Shown here piece by piece: positions 1 to 8,707 of a stretch of DNA of 64,000 nucleotides; position 1 is the first letter of the stretch, and every line of letters begins with the position of its first letter. The position numbers and the translations under genes are program-made. The notes under the pieces are model-generated. The model was not told the origin of the DNA, did not search any database, and was given only the letters and a program-made list of their open reading frames with translations. This DNA comes from CAYVSP01 sp964453655 (lineage in GTDB: Bacteria; Patescibacteriota; Saccharimonadia; Saccharimonadales; CAYVSP01): positions 9,163-73,162 of the forward strand of contig CAYVSP010000001.1 in assembly GCA_964453655.1 (NCBI GenBank), written 5' to 3'.

Positions 1-930
1 GATCATGTCCGGAACACGTACACCCGCCAACTGTTTGGCCAGAATTGTCAGGTAAGCCTCGTGCTCAATGGTACGTTTTGGGGTTAAGGACGGCACCTCG
101 TCTTCCAGCCTGCGATACTGTAAACGACGAATTAATTTAAACAACCAGTCAGCCGCATTATTGTCTTTATTAAATACTTTAACGAAAATAAGGCCGCCAT
201 CATATTTACCAAAAAACGGCACCGAGCCACGGGCATCAACCGAAGCCAGCTTGAGGGTCAGCCCTGTCATGCCACTATCTTGCAGCCTTCGGGTCAATTT
301 TTTCACGCTAATAGGGTGGTAAATTGAACCAAGCATTAAATTAACAGCGCTATAGCAAAAAAGTCCAACCGCATAACCGGCAACTACATCTACCGGAAGG
401 CAGATCCCCAAATACATATTTGAAAGCCCAACCAAAAAGATTGCTAACAGCAGCCAGCGACGCATAGAACGCGGAGTATACAGCGCCAGCACTAGCCCTG
501 TAGCTGTCGCGGTGGCCATCAAAGCCGAAGGAAAGCCTGTCCAGCTTACCTGAACACGTGGTACAACGTAGTTGAGCATATTCTGCGGCTGAGCCCGTAA
601 ATCCCAATTTTTAAGCAATAAGGCGAGAGCATCTGCTGTAATTGCGGCAGTGGATAACCTGATAGTAATATCAACGCGTTTACGTGCTAAGAAATAAATG
701 CTTATTAGTATGGCAAAAAAGACTGTACCAAATGCAGAGATAACTACGAAAAACGGTTTGATTAGATCACCTAGTTTGTATAGCAAGTCAAAGAAGGCTT
801 GCTCAACAGGTCCGACGTTCGAACGTGAAGCAACCAACGCGCACAACAAAAAAAGAAGAATTGCGCCCACAGCATAAAACACATAAATGGGGTTCTTGGC
901 ATACACCACCCGCTTTTTGGCGCTACTCAT
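1..930 (-). CDS. PAP2-like / kinase-like membrane protein (partial)
   Basis: An uninterrupted minus-strand frame of 310 codons runs from an ATG at 928-930 off the left edge, so the C-terminus is missing. The first about 190 residues hold five or six hydrophobic segments with the outline of a PAP2 phosphatase: FPSALMA stands where PSGH is expected and SNMYLGICLPVDVVAGY where SRxYxGxHxxxDxxxG is expected, so both catalytic histidines are replaced. The following soluble part (ARGSVPFFGKYDGG onward) resembles the kinase-like middle domain of actinobacterial lysylphosphatidylglycerol-synthase-type membrane proteins; that is inference. A promoter (TTGACT at 962-967, 17 bases, GATACT at 939-944) ends 8 bases before the ATG. 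Confidence 0.75.
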   Translation of the reverse strand, partial: MSSAKKRVVYAKNPIYVFYAVGAILLFLLCALVASRSNVGPVEQAFFDLLYKLGDLIKPFFVVISAFGTVFFAILISIYFLARKRVDITIRLSTAAITADALALLLKNWDLRAQPQNMLNYVVPRVQVSWTGFPSALMATATATGLVLALYTPRSMRRWLLLAIFLVGLSNMYLGICLPVDVVAGYAVGLFCYSAVNLMLGSIYHPISVKKLTRRLQDSGMTGLTLKLASVDARGSVPFFGKYDGGLIFVKVFNKDNNAADWLFKLIRRLQYRRLEDEVPSLTPKRTIEHEAYLTILAKQLAGVRVPDMI

Positions 931-1048
931 TACTAGTGAGTATCATCTGCTATGTATCATTAGTCAAGAGAGCACTTCAGTCCCTAAAGCTTCCTTGCTA
1001 TAGTTAATTAAAGAGTATATAGTATATCAATAAATTAGTAGGTGTAGT

Positions 1049-1876
1049 TTGAGCGAACGAGGCCCAGATTATTTAATAAATAGCAAAAGCAAGCGTGGAC
1101 TGGATATTGTAGGAGGTACAATTATTGCGCTAGCCTTTGCCTTACCAGCCTTTGCCACTGGAGCTGTTGTTGCAGCCGAGCATGGGCCCCGTAATTTGTT
1201 TTTCAAGCAGCGCCGACGTAGCAACAGAGACGAAACCGTTATTGTTAGAAAATTTAAAACAGTAAAAAATTCCGTTGATGACATTTCTATAAAAGATCTC
1301 CCCGGCCTACTTAAGGAGTACTTAGCAAACGGTATTGCAGACATACCACAGCTCATAGATAACGGTACTTTTGACGAAATACTAGAAGAAGTAGCTGCTT
1401 TAGAGCAGCGAGGCTTAATACAGGCAGGAAGTTCTACGATAGATAACTTTATCCGAATTTCAGCCCTGGATGAATCACCCCAAATTCTTTCAGTTTTAAG
1501 CGGTGCGACTTCCTTAACCGGACCGCGCCTAATAACAGACGGTTCATTAGAATCTAGAATGCGTGCTGCACCGAGTCTATTCAATGACTGGTACACTGGT
1601 GTTTACGAACCGCTTAAAAAAGGCTGGGTTAGTCCGGGGGGTAATTGGTACCATAGTCTCGGCTCATCGCATGATCTTACCGGACAACAAATTGAAATTG
1701 GTGTTATGGAACGTGATCTTGCCTGGGTCCCAGATGCTACACTAGCGTATGATTTGCGTTTACTAGCAGAAGCACCCGTAGACATAATCAGCGGGCTTCG
1801 GAACCATCTTTGGAGTGTACGTCAACACCAGGCTGCCGTTGAAGCTAGAACGCACTCACCTAGTCCAGCTTACTAA
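1049..1876 (+). CDS. Bacterial sugar transferase (undecaprenyl-phosphate glycosyl-1-phosphate transferase-like)
   Basis: This 275-residue protein resembles the WcaJ/PglC monotopic phosphoglycosyl transferases, which load the first sugar phosphate onto undecaprenyl phosphate. Near the N-terminus SKSKRGLDIVGG precedes one hydrophobic segment (about residues 20-42); NLFFKQRR and RKFKT follow; the C-terminal block LDESPQILSVLSG then TSLTGPR matches the family's DELPQ...GPRP region. The middle (residues 75-140) holds an unusual acidic helical insertion. The start is TTG with AGGTG five bases upstream. It is transcribed away from the PAP2-like gene and converges on the cyo operon. The family call is fairly safe; the sugar is unknown. 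Confidence 0.75.
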   Translation: MSERGPDYLINSKSKRGLDIVGGTIIALAFALPAFATGAVVAAEHGPRNLFFKQRRRSNRDETVIVRKFKTVKNSVDDISIKDLPGLLKEYLANGIADIPQLIDNGTFDEILEEVAALEQRGLIQAGSSTIDNFIRISALDESPQILSVLSGATSLTGPRLITDGSLESRMRAAPSLFNDWYTGVYEPLKKGWVSPGGNWYHSLGSSHDLTGQQIEIGVMERDLAWVPDATLAYDLRLLAEAPVDIISGLRNHLWSVRQHQAAVEARTHSPSPAY

Positions 1877-1878
1877 AC

Positions 1879-1903
1879 CCCAGTAGATATTAGCACTACT
1901 GGG
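1879..1903. terminator. Convergent hairpin between sugar transferase and cyoD
   Basis: An 8-bp perfect inverted repeat (CCCAGTAG/CTACTGGG, 9-base loop) fills the junction of two convergent genes and overlaps the last codons of cyoD. Neither side has a clear U-run, so intrinsic termination is possible but not assured. Confidence 0.45.
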
Positions 1904-2588
1904 CAACCGTAAAGTAACCAGCTAAAGCCGGGTTAAGATGATCATGGAACTGATACGAACCTGCCTGGTTAAGGGTTATCGTATTATTTTTACCCTTTTT
2001 TACCTGTAATTCACTCTCCCCCGCATAATTTTCATGCTCAGGGTGAGAACCAAAAGCAATGTCGTGCAGAATTTTATCCTGACTGATGAAAGTAAGCGTG
2101 TCACAAAGCTGCGCTCGGGTATGAAGAGGGCTTACGCTGCTGCTGGTGATAATAACTTGATGATTAGCATGAACTGACTGGCAAGCGCCAGTCTTCTTGC
2201 CGTCTACTTGAGAAATTCCCTCCGACTCTGCGAGGTTAGTCGTCACTTCTGATGGCGTCATATTATAGTGAAGGTGATTAATGATAAAAATAGAGCCGCT
2301 TATGACCACTAGAATAATGCCGACTGTGGCAACGAAAAATACTACGTTATAAAGTGGCTTTGGACCTCGCCCTAAATGCAAGAAGAAGAATATTTGAATT
2401 ATCATTTGTAAAACGGCAAAGCCAAGAATTAGCGTTGACAGTGAAATGCTCGAAATCGAATTATTGACTACCAAGTAATAAGGCACGAGCGTAAACACTA
2501 CAGATAAGAGGAAGCCAATGGCATAGAACACTGCCTCGCCATGCTTTTTATTAGTTTTATTGTCGGTAGAGTTTGTTGCTTTATTCAT
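1896..2588 (-). CDS. cyoD: Cytochrome bo quinol oxidase subunit IV fused to a cupredoxin domain
   Basis: Residues 1-105 are a CyoD/COX4-pro-like subunit with three membrane segments (about 22-41, 51-71, 79-104); subunit IV helps assemble the CuB-heme centre. Ordinary CyoD stops near 110 residues, but this chain runs to 230 with a cupredoxin-like beta domain (about 135-230): histidine 175 in ILHDIAF and the block FHDHLNP (His215, His217) before AGYFTV occupy ligand-loop positions, while the usual Cys and Met ligands are not seen. The ATG at 2588 overlaps the cyoC stop as ATGA, so it is preferred over a frame opening at 2651. Last gene of cyoABCD. Confidence 0.85.
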   Translation of the reverse strand: MNKATNSTDNKTNKKHGEAVFYAIGFLLSVVFTLVPYYLVVNNSISSISLSTLILGFAVLQMIIQIFFFLHLGRGPKPLYNVVFFVATVGIILVVISGSIFIINHLHYNMTPSEVTTNLAESEGISQVDGKKTGACQSVHANHQVIITSSSVSPLHTRAQLCDTLTFISQDKILHDIAFGSHPEHENYAGESELQVKKGKNNTITLNQAGSYQFHDHLNPALAGYFTVAQ

Positions 2589-3172
2589 GTAAGGGCCATT
2601 AAGTACACGACTGTAAAGATAAATATCCAGACGATATCTAAGAAATGCCAATACAGACTTAGTGCAGTTAGTTTGCGCACCATATGCTCGCTAAGTCCTC
2701 TTTTTAAAATAAACACCATCATAGTTGCCATCCAGATAAGCCCAAAAAGAATGTGCAGGCCATGCGTACCGACCAACGTAAAGAAGGAGGACAAGAAGGC
2801 GCTGGTTTGTGGGGTATGGCCTTCATGAATAAACTTAGAGAATTCAGTCACCTCCAAAACAAAGAAAGTCAGACCCATAATAAAGGTCAGGCCGAACCAG
2901 GCAAGTACTTGTGCTTTTTTGCCTTGTCTGGCGGCTATCATACCGATTCCACAAGTCAAACTACTAGTAAGTAGAAGGAGCGTTTCGCCCAAAGCTAGTG
3001 GCAGGCTAAAGATTTCACGGCCTGATGGTCCGCCAGCCGTATTACCGTGTAACACCGCATAGACAGCAAATAGAACTGTAAACATTAGTAAATCAGTCAT
3101 TAAGTATACCCAGAAGCCAAACATCGCTCGTTCAACGGCAGCTTCTTGGTGTGCAGTTTCGCTTTCGGCCAT
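2585..3172 (-). CDS. cyoC: Cytochrome bo quinol oxidase subunit III
   Basis: A 195-residue heme-copper oxidase subunit III with five hydrophobic segments. Family landmarks are the early FGFWVYLMTDLLMF segment, the SSLTCGIGM block, FLEVTEF-like FVLEVTEF, the GTHGLHILFGL motif and the final YWHFLDIVWIFIF helix. Subunit III stabilises subunit I and proton uptake. The ATG at 3170-3172 overlaps the cyoB stop as TAATG; a GTG 33 bases further upstream in the same frame is the alternative start. The operon order A-B-C-D is canonical, with every junction overlapping. Confidence 0.93.
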   Translation of the reverse strand: MAESETAHQEAAVERAMFGFWVYLMTDLLMFTVLFAVYAVLHGNTAGGPSGREIFSLPLALGETLLLLTSSLTCGIGMIAARQGKKAQVLAWFGLTFIMGLTFFVLEVTEFSKFIHEGHTPQTSAFLSSFFTLVGTHGLHILFGLIWMATMMVFILKRGLSEHMVRKLTALSLYWHFLDIVWIFIFTVVYLMALT

Positions 3173-5247
3173 TATTTCCGTCTCATTACTTTTTTCTTTG
3201 CCCACATAACCACAATATAGACAAAATCCTTTAGGCCCATGTCTTGGCTGGTATCTAAGTTGCTGCTTTGCGGTGCAGTAGTTTTTTGCATTGCATCATT
3301 CTCGAGCCTCTCCACCTCATCGGCCGTAAGGGTATACTCAGTCTTTTCGCTAAAAGTCCGGCCGATCACACAAACAATGATGGCTAGTAAGGATACAATA
3401 ATTAGCCAAGCGATATTCCAAACAAAACCGAATCCAGCCAGAAAGGCAAAACCGGCAATGTATATGCCTGAAGCTGTGCTCTTAGGCATATGGATATTTT
3501 CATAATGCGGCGTGGACTCAGCGGGCTGCTTTTTCATTTCCCAGTACGAATCGCGCGAAGTAAGGTTAGGAATAGATGAAAAGTTGTAGGCTGACGGCGG
3601 CGAAGCAGTCGCCCACTCCAAGGTGCGGCCATCCCAGGGGTCATTACTGGTAAGCAGTTGTTTCCTTTGGATAATGCTAGCCACAATTTGCACAATTTGA
3701 AGAATTAGGCCTAGCATAATAACCAGCCCTCCAATAAACGACATAATAAATAATGGCTGCCAACCTGTTGATGAGTCGTAGTGGTTGAGACGGCGCGTCG
3801 CCCCCATAATTCCCAGTACGTAAAGTGGCGTAAAGGCCATCAGGAATCCAATCAGCCAGCTCCAAAAGGCATAACGGCCAATCCTCTCATTGAGTCTAAA
3901 GCCAGCAATTTTGGGAAACCAGTAAGACAAGCCGGCAAATATACCAAACAGGACGCCGCCTACGACCATGGTGTGGAAATGAGCTACAAGGAATAAACTG
4001 TTGTGCAACTGGAAATCAGCCGGTGGCACGGCCAATAACACGCCGGACATTCCGCCGACAGCAAATAGACCCACAAATCCCAAGAACCAGAGCATTGGCG
4101 TAGTGAACCTTATACTACCTTTGTACATAGTGGCAATCCAAGTAAACACCAATACGCTCGTTGGTATTGAAATTATCATCGTCATCAGTCCAAAAAAGGC
4201 ATTTACATCCCCGCCGGCCCCCATAGTAAAGAAGTGGTGTAGCCAGACTGAAAGGGCCAGTGCCGAGACGCCAATCATACCTAACACATTGGCGCCATAG
4301 CTGGCAATCCGTTTCCGGCTAAAGACTGACACTATTTCGGAAAATATGCCAAATGCCGGCACCATTATGATATACACCTCTGGATGTCCCCACATCCAGA
4401 TCAGATTGGTATACATCATCGGATCCCCTCCACCGGTAGTCGTAAAAAAGTGCGTACCAATAGATCGATCAAGAAACAACAATAGCAATGTGGCAGTTAA
4501 GAGGGGAAATACCGTTACGGCCATTATCATGCTGCACAATGACCCCCACGTAAACAACGCCATGTTTTTTAGCTTCATGCCGGGTGCCCGCATCTTGAGT
4601 ATAGTCATAATAAAGTTGATGGCACCAAGCGTTGTGCCTACACCAGAAATCTGCAGACTCCATATCATATAATCAACACCCGTGCCGGGGCTAAATTCCC
4701 GTCCGCTCAAGGGGGCAACCGCCAGCCAGCCAGTCGCCGCATACTTTCCGCCTAACACAAAAAACATGTTTACTAAAATTACGCCAGCGACGTACAGCCA
4801 AAACCCCAAGGTGTTTAGAAAAGGCGAAGCCAGGTCACGCGCCCCTATTTGTAGAGGCACAATATAGTTTATGAGCCCGAAAATAAAACCCATGGCCACA
4901 AAGAAAACCATAATATTGCCATGGGCCGTAAAGATTTGCTGAAAATGGTCGGCTGATAGAAATCCTTGCGAGGACCCAGACGACAACGCTTGTTGAAGCC
5001 AGATCATAAGTGCATCAAGAATACCGCGCACTAACATGAACCCAGCCACTATAAAGTACATAATCCCAATTCGCTTTGGATCAACTGAGGTCAGCCATTC
5101 ATTCCATAGCCATTTCCAGCGATGTAAACGAGTAAGAACCACAATTGCAGATATGCCAATCAATAAGAAGGTTAGAGTTCCGCCCAGAGTAAACCACTCG
5201 TGCGGCAATGCTTGCCAACTTAATTTGCCTATAAGTGCTTCTTTCAT
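3172..5247 (-). CDS. cyoB: Cytochrome bo quinol oxidase subunit I
   Basis: This 691-residue heme-copper oxidase subunit I reduces O2 with electrons from quinol and pumps protons. Heme and CuB ligands are in place: His109 (TAHGN), His288 with cross-link Tyr292 in WGHPEVY, His337-His338 (LHHFFTMG), and His423/His425 in VAHFHT. Asp138 (QIGARD) and Glu290 mark the D-channel. The K-channel lysine of A-type enzymes (IPTGVKIF in E. coli) is replaced: the sequence reads IPTSVLVF, with leucine 366 encoded by TTG. The C-terminal extension matches E. coli CyoB through DPWxGRTLEWAT. ATGA overlap with cyoA upstream, TAATG with cyoC downstream. Confidence 0.96.
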   Translation of the reverse strand: MKEALIGKLSWQALPHEWFTLGGTLTFLLIGISAIVVLTRLHRWKWLWNEWLTSVDPKRIGIMYFIVAGFMLVRGILDALMIWLQQALSSGSSQGFLSADHFQQIFTAHGNIMVFFVAMGFIFGLINYIVPLQIGARDLASPFLNTLGFWLYVAGVILVNMFFVLGGKYAATGWLAVAPLSGREFSPGTGVDYMIWSLQISGVGTTLGAINFIMTILKMRAPGMKLKNMALFTWGSLCSMIMAVTVFPLLTATLLLLFLDRSIGTHFFTTTGGGDPMMYTNLIWMWGHPEVYIIMVPAFGIFSEIVSVFSRKRIASYGANVLGMIGVSALALSVWLHHFFTMGAGGDVNAFFGLMTMIISIPTSVLVFTWIATMYKGSIRFTTPMLWFLGFVGLFAVGGMSGVLLAVPPADFQLHNSLFLVAHFHTMVVGGVLFGIFAGLSYWFPKIAGFRLNERIGRYAFWSWLIGFLMAFTPLYVLGIMGATRRLNHYDSSTGWQPLFIMSFIGGLVIMLGLILQIVQIVASIIQRKQLLTSNDPWDGRTLEWATASPPSAYNFSSIPNLTSRDSYWEMKKQPAESTPHYENIHMPKSTASGIYIAGFAFLAGFGFVWNIAWLIIVSLLAIIVCVIGRTFSEKTEYTLTADEVERLENDAMQKTTAPQSSNLDTSQDMGLKDFVYIVVMWAKKKVMRRK

Positions 5248-6158
5248 TGCTGCTCCGTAATGTGATGATGGGAGTAGGCATACTTGGCAAGTACTTTATT
5301 ATAGAGGTCCGATTCAGATAAGGAGTAGTAAGACTCGGGATTATTTTGACTTGGTAAAAGCAACTTTTTATATGCAGCGTCTTGTAGTGAGTCGGAGGAC
5401 TGTGCATCCTGAACCCAAAGCTCAAATTCTTCTTCTGAACTGGCACGGGCTGTAAACTTCATGCCGGCAAACCCGACGCCGTTTATTTCAGCTGAGCGGC
5501 CTGTGTAGTTTCCTTCGGTATCAGCTAAAAGATTCAGTTGGTTAGAGTGCCCGGTCATAGCATATAGCTGGCCGCCCCAATGTGGAATCCAGAACGAACT
5601 CATCGGCGCCTCATCAGCCGTTAAATCAAAGTGTACTGGGGTGCCAGTGGGAATTTGAACAAAGTTGACTGAAGCAATATGTTGCTCAGGGTAGATGAAT
5701 AACCATTTCCAGCGCAAAGCAATTACTTGAACAGTGAGCGGTTGTACATCGGAGACAATCTGTTTATGCGGATCAAGCTTGTGGGCCGCTGGCCACATGG
5801 CGTGAACCAAAACGAACACAAAAATACTTGGGATTGCCCATAATATAAACAAAAAGAATTTGCCGACATGAGAATCCGGATCATAGGTAGCATTTTTATT
5901 AGTCTCTCTGTATTTCCATGCAAAAAAGTAAAATAAAAGAAGCGTCGGCACAGCCAGAATCAGCATAATTCCTACTGAGAAAATCATCAGCTTAAACTGC
6001 TCGTGAGCTATCAACCCTTTAGGACTAAATAAGGCAACGTCATTGCCGCGCAACAATAAGGTAATGACTATCCCAAGACACGCCAGTCCTAAAAGAACAA
6101 GCCAAATGACTACCCCAGGGCTAAATCTAAATTCTTTCTTATTTTTTGCCATTCCCAC
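5244..6158 (-). CDS. cyoA: Cytochrome bo quinol oxidase subunit II
   Basis: A 304-residue subunit II with two N-terminal membrane helices (about 15-37 and 57-80) and a periplasmic cupredoxin fold. It lacks the CuA cysteines (the loop reads GHSNQLNLLADTEG), as expected of a quinol rather than cytochrome c oxidase. No lipobox cysteine is visible, unlike E. coli CyoA. The start may be GTG at 6158 or ATG at 6152; I chose GTG because a TATAAT box at 6167-6172 ends 8 bases before it, the spacing seen for leaderless starts elsewhere in the window. First gene of the cyo operon, divergent from cyoE. Confidence 0.93.
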   Translation of the reverse strand: MGMAKNKKEFRFSPGVVIWLVLLGLACLGIVITLLLRGNDVALFSPKGLIAHEQFKLMIFSVGIMLILAVPTLLLFYFFAWKYRETNKNATYDPDSHVGKFFLFILWAIPSIFVFVLVHAMWPAAHKLDPHKQIVSDVQPLTVQVIALRWKWLFIYPEQHIASVNFVQIPTGTPVHFDLTADEAPMSSFWIPHWGGQLYAMTGHSNQLNLLADTEGNYTGRSAEINGVGFAGMKFTARASSEEEFELWVQDAQSSDSLQDAAYKKLLLPSQNNPESYYSLSESDLYNKVLAKYAYSHHHITEQQ

Positions 6159-6166
6159 ACTTTGTT

Positions 6167-6172
6167 ATTATA
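6167..6172 (-). promoter_or_regulatory. cyoA -10 box
   Basis: TATAAT on the minus strand, 8 bases from the GTG start of cyoA. No strong -35 is seen. The predicted start of transcription falls on or next to the start codon. Confidence 0.6.
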
Positions 6173-6267
6173 CGTAACCAGTATACGATAAATTAATGAC
6201 GAAAACCTCGAGTCTGATCAATGATAAACCTCTATATATTTACTTGCGAGTAAGGTCTTAGCTGTTA

Positions 6268-7137
6268 ATGGCAAAAGATTCTACATTTAAACTTTACTAT
6301 CGTCTTACCAAACCCGGCATTATTTATGGAAATCTTTTTACGGCCACGGCTGGCTTCCTATTGGCTTCAAAATGGCATATTAATTGGGGTTTGCTGTTAG
6401 CTACCTTGCTTGGGATTAGCTTAATTATTGCTTCGGCCTGCGTCTTTAACAACTATATAGACCGAGAAATTGACGCGCAAATGGTCCGCACCAAAGAACG
6501 TGCATTGGCAAGCGGCAAGATTCAAGCCTCACATGCGCTATTATTTGCTACCATCTTAGGGATAGTAGGCCTCAGTGTGGTTATCCTCCGAGTGAATATG
6601 CTGACCGCGTTAATAGGTTTTATTGCGTTTGTTGACTATGTAGTTTTATATGGTTTTGCAAAACGACGGTCAGTACACGGCACGCTCGTGGGTAGCATAG
6701 CTGGCGCAATGCCCCCAGTGGCAGGCTATACAGCAGTCACCAATAATTTTGACACGGCGGCACTAATCCTGTTTCTTATCATGGTCTGTTGGCAAATGCC
6801 GCATTTCTATTCCATTGCTATGTACCGCTTCAAAGACTATAAGCGTGCCGGGTTACCCGTATTGCCCGTTAAAAAAGGTATGCGCCACACTAAGCTGCAA
6901 ATTTTAGCTTATATCGTCGCCTTCACTGTTTTTTCAACTAGTCTTACTTTCTTTGGCTACACCGGATATAGCTATCTGAGTGTGCTGCTAGTCCTAGGCT
7001 TACTTTGGTTCAAGAAGGGCAGCGCAACTTTTCATAATACCGAAGATAGCGCGTGGGGACGTCGTATGTTTCTCTTCTCCTTAACCGTGATGATGGTGAT
7101 GAGTTGTGCAATTGCTATTGGCGGCACTTTACCATAG
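6268..7137 (+). CDS. cyoE: Heme O synthase (protoheme IX farnesyltransferase)
   Basis: A 289-residue UbiA-family prenyltransferase that farnesylates heme B to heme O, the cofactor of the adjacent bo oxidase. The first Asp-rich motif is NNYIDREID near residues 53-61 and the second region carries RTKERALASG and the conserved loop YRFKDYKRAGLPVLPV. About eight or nine membrane helices follow. It is divergent from cyoA across about 110 bases and followed 17 bases later by a small membrane protein, probably in one transcript. Confidence 0.95.
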   Translation: MAKDSTFKLYYRLTKPGIIYGNLFTATAGFLLASKWHINWGLLLATLLGISLIIASACVFNNYIDREIDAQMVRTKERALASGKIQASHALLFATILGIVGLSVVILRVNMLTALIGFIAFVDYVVLYGFAKRRSVHGTLVGSIAGAMPPVAGYTAVTNNFDTAALILFLIMVCWQMPHFYSIAMYRFKDYKRAGLPVLPVKKGMRHTKLQILAYIVAFTVFSTSLTFFGYTGYSYLSVLLVLGLLWFKKGSATFHNTEDSAWGRRMFLFSLTVMMVMSCAIAIGGTLP

Positions 7138-7154
7138 GGCTTATACTTTTTAGC

Positions 7155-7412
7155 ATGGTATTGATTCTGCATGTATCAGTAGCTCTGGCCGGCCTCGGCT
7201 TTAGTACTTTTACACTTTTTGCCCCTACGATCTCACGAATTTGGACCGGATTATTTTTAATCTGGGCAGCAGTATTATCAGGCCTATATCTTGCAGTTAC
7301 CAGTCACTCTGGTATGTTAGACGTCTGCCTTAGTGGATTATGTTACATCGGGATCACAGCTACTCTGCTACTTTTTGCCCGATATAGGCTTTCAGTTCGA
7401 ACTACGTCTTAA
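7155..7412 (+). CDS. Small three-helix membrane protein after cyoE
   Basis: An 85-residue, very hydrophobic protein with three predicted membrane segments (about residues 3-25, 30-50, 58-78). The ATG at 7155 is chosen because an earlier in-frame ATG lies deep inside cyoE. I do not recognise a family. Its position directly behind cyoE suggests a role in oxidase assembly or membrane redox chemistry, but this rests on location only. Confidence 0.6.
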   Translation: MVLILHVSVALAGLGFSTFTLFAPTISRIWTGLFLIWAAVLSGLYLAVTSHSGMLDVCLSGLCYIGITATLLLFARYRLSVRTTS

Positions 7413-7463
7413 ACTCTATGTCGAACAATTAGCAGTACGACTCATAGCTAGCTTGAAGCTTTC

Positions 7464-7492
7464 TTGTTTATAGGGGTGTCAATACATATACT
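7464..7492 (+). promoter_or_regulatory. Promoter of yqeG-like gene
   Basis: TTGTTT (7464-7469), exactly 17 bases, then TATACT (7487-7492). The ATG follows 9 bases after the -10 box, leaving a leader of only a few bases. Confidence 0.65.
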
Positions 7493-7501
7493 GGTAATAC
7501 T

Positions 7502-8083
7502 ATGCAGCCAGAAGCCTATGGCCTTTACAAAAACAAGGGCGAGCTTTCGCCCATACTGCCAGATTTCGTAACTGATAATGTTCTTGACATTGATTTTGAG
7601 TATTTACGCCAGCTTGGTTTGAGCCATCTGCTGATAGACCTAGACCTAACCATTAGACTAGTCGGGGCCAAGGAGATAGAGCACGAAGTTAAAGCGCTTT
7701 TTTCTAAACTAAAAAATGCTAAGTTATTCAAGTCAATCGGCATTATGACAAATAATTACCGCGCCAAACACTTTGCAGAATCATTGGGGATAAACGCCTT
7801 TACGCCATTCTGGGAAGGCGTCAAACCAATTCGCAAGCCAAACACTTTATTTTTTCATCAAGTTCTAAAAAAACTTCATGCCAAACCCGAGAATACAGTA
7901 ATGATAGGTGACAAGATTCATTCAGATATAGTGGGCGCCAATAAAGCCGGTCTTATTACTGTTCTTGTAAAGCCAAGGGGTAGAGATTACTGGTTTGATC
8001 GCCTAATGCTGACCCGCTGGCGCGAAAAGCGCGCCCTAAAACAAGCACGTGACAGCATAAAGCATCTTAGGAAAAGCAAATAA
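7502..8083 (+). CDS. YqeG-family HAD phosphatase
   Basis: A 193-residue HAD superfamily (class IIIA, YqeG-like) protein. Motif I is LIDLDLTI (nucleophile Asp and acid/base Asp), motif II MTNN, motif III lysine in IRKPNTLFF, and motif IV VMIGDKIHSDIVGAN. Such proteins are magnesium-dependent phosphohydrolases of uncertain substrate; some relatives dephosphorylate phosphatidylglycerol phosphate. The basic C-terminal tail is typical. It stands alone between respiratory genes. Confidence 0.85.
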   Translation: MQPEAYGLYKNKGELSPILPDFVTDNVLDIDFEYLRQLGLSHLLIDLDLTIRLVGAKEIEHEVKALFSKLKNAKLFKSIGIMTNNYRAKHFAESLGINAFTPFWEGVKPIRKPNTLFFHQVLKKLHAKPENTVMIGDKIHSDIVGANKAGLITVLVKPRGRDYWFDRLMLTRWREKRALKQARDSIKHLRKSK

Positions 8084-8164
8084 AATCAACGTCACGAACC
8101 AAAGGTTGCTTTTAAGCCTAGGATGCCTACAATATAAACATAAGCGTTAACAGAAAGGGCAACA

Positions 8165-8707
8165 ATGCCAATTAAAAAAAGAAAAGTGAGCGACCCAAGT
8201 CTGTATATTTGGGCACTCTTAAGGATAAGCCTTGGTTTTACGTTCCTGTGGGCATTTATAGATAAACTTTGGGGGCTCGGTTTTGCCACTTGCAGAGACC
8301 CTAAAACACAAGTTATTGCACACGGCTGCAAAGCTGCCTGGATTAAGGGTGGTTCGCCGACCACGGGCTTCCTGGCACACGCCGTTAAGGGCCCCTTCGC
8401 CTCTTCTTATGCCAACCTGACTGGACACGGCTGGGTAGACGCACTATTTATGATCGGGTTACTCGGTATTGGCCTGGCGCTGACACTCGGTATCGTCATG
8501 CGGCTAGCCGTAGCCACTGGCGCGGTCTTACTGCTCATGATGTGGTCAGCAGCACTGTGGCCGGCTAATAACCCCTTTCTTGATGAACATTTAATCTATG
8601 TGTTAATTTTATTCGGTTTATGGACTGTTAATAAGCAACAAAAATGGGGCCTAAGGGCTTGGTGGGTCAAGCAGGACTTCGTCAAGCGCTTTCCTATTTT
8701 GGAATAA
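8165..8707 (+). CDS. DoxX/DoxD-like membrane protein
   Basis: A 180-residue membrane protein with four predicted helices (about 16-35, 90-112, 117-137, 143-162) and the LRISLGFTFLWAFIDK start typical of the DoxX/DoxD superfamily, members of which act in thiosulfate:quinone oxidoreduction or redox stress. A loop of about 50 residues between helices 1 and 2 contains two cysteines (Cys43 and Cys55, TCRD and HGCKAAW). The start has a good ribosome site (AAAGGG). Convergent with the next gene with no gap. Confidence 0.75.
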   Translation: MPIKKRKVSDPSLYIWALLRISLGFTFLWAFIDKLWGLGFATCRDPKTQVIAHGCKAAWIKGGSPTTGFLAHAVKGPFASSYANLTGHGWVDALFMIGLLGIGLALTLGIVMRLAVATGAVLLLMMWSAALWPANNPFLDEHLIYVLILFGLWTVNKQQKWGLRAWWVKQDFVKRFPILE

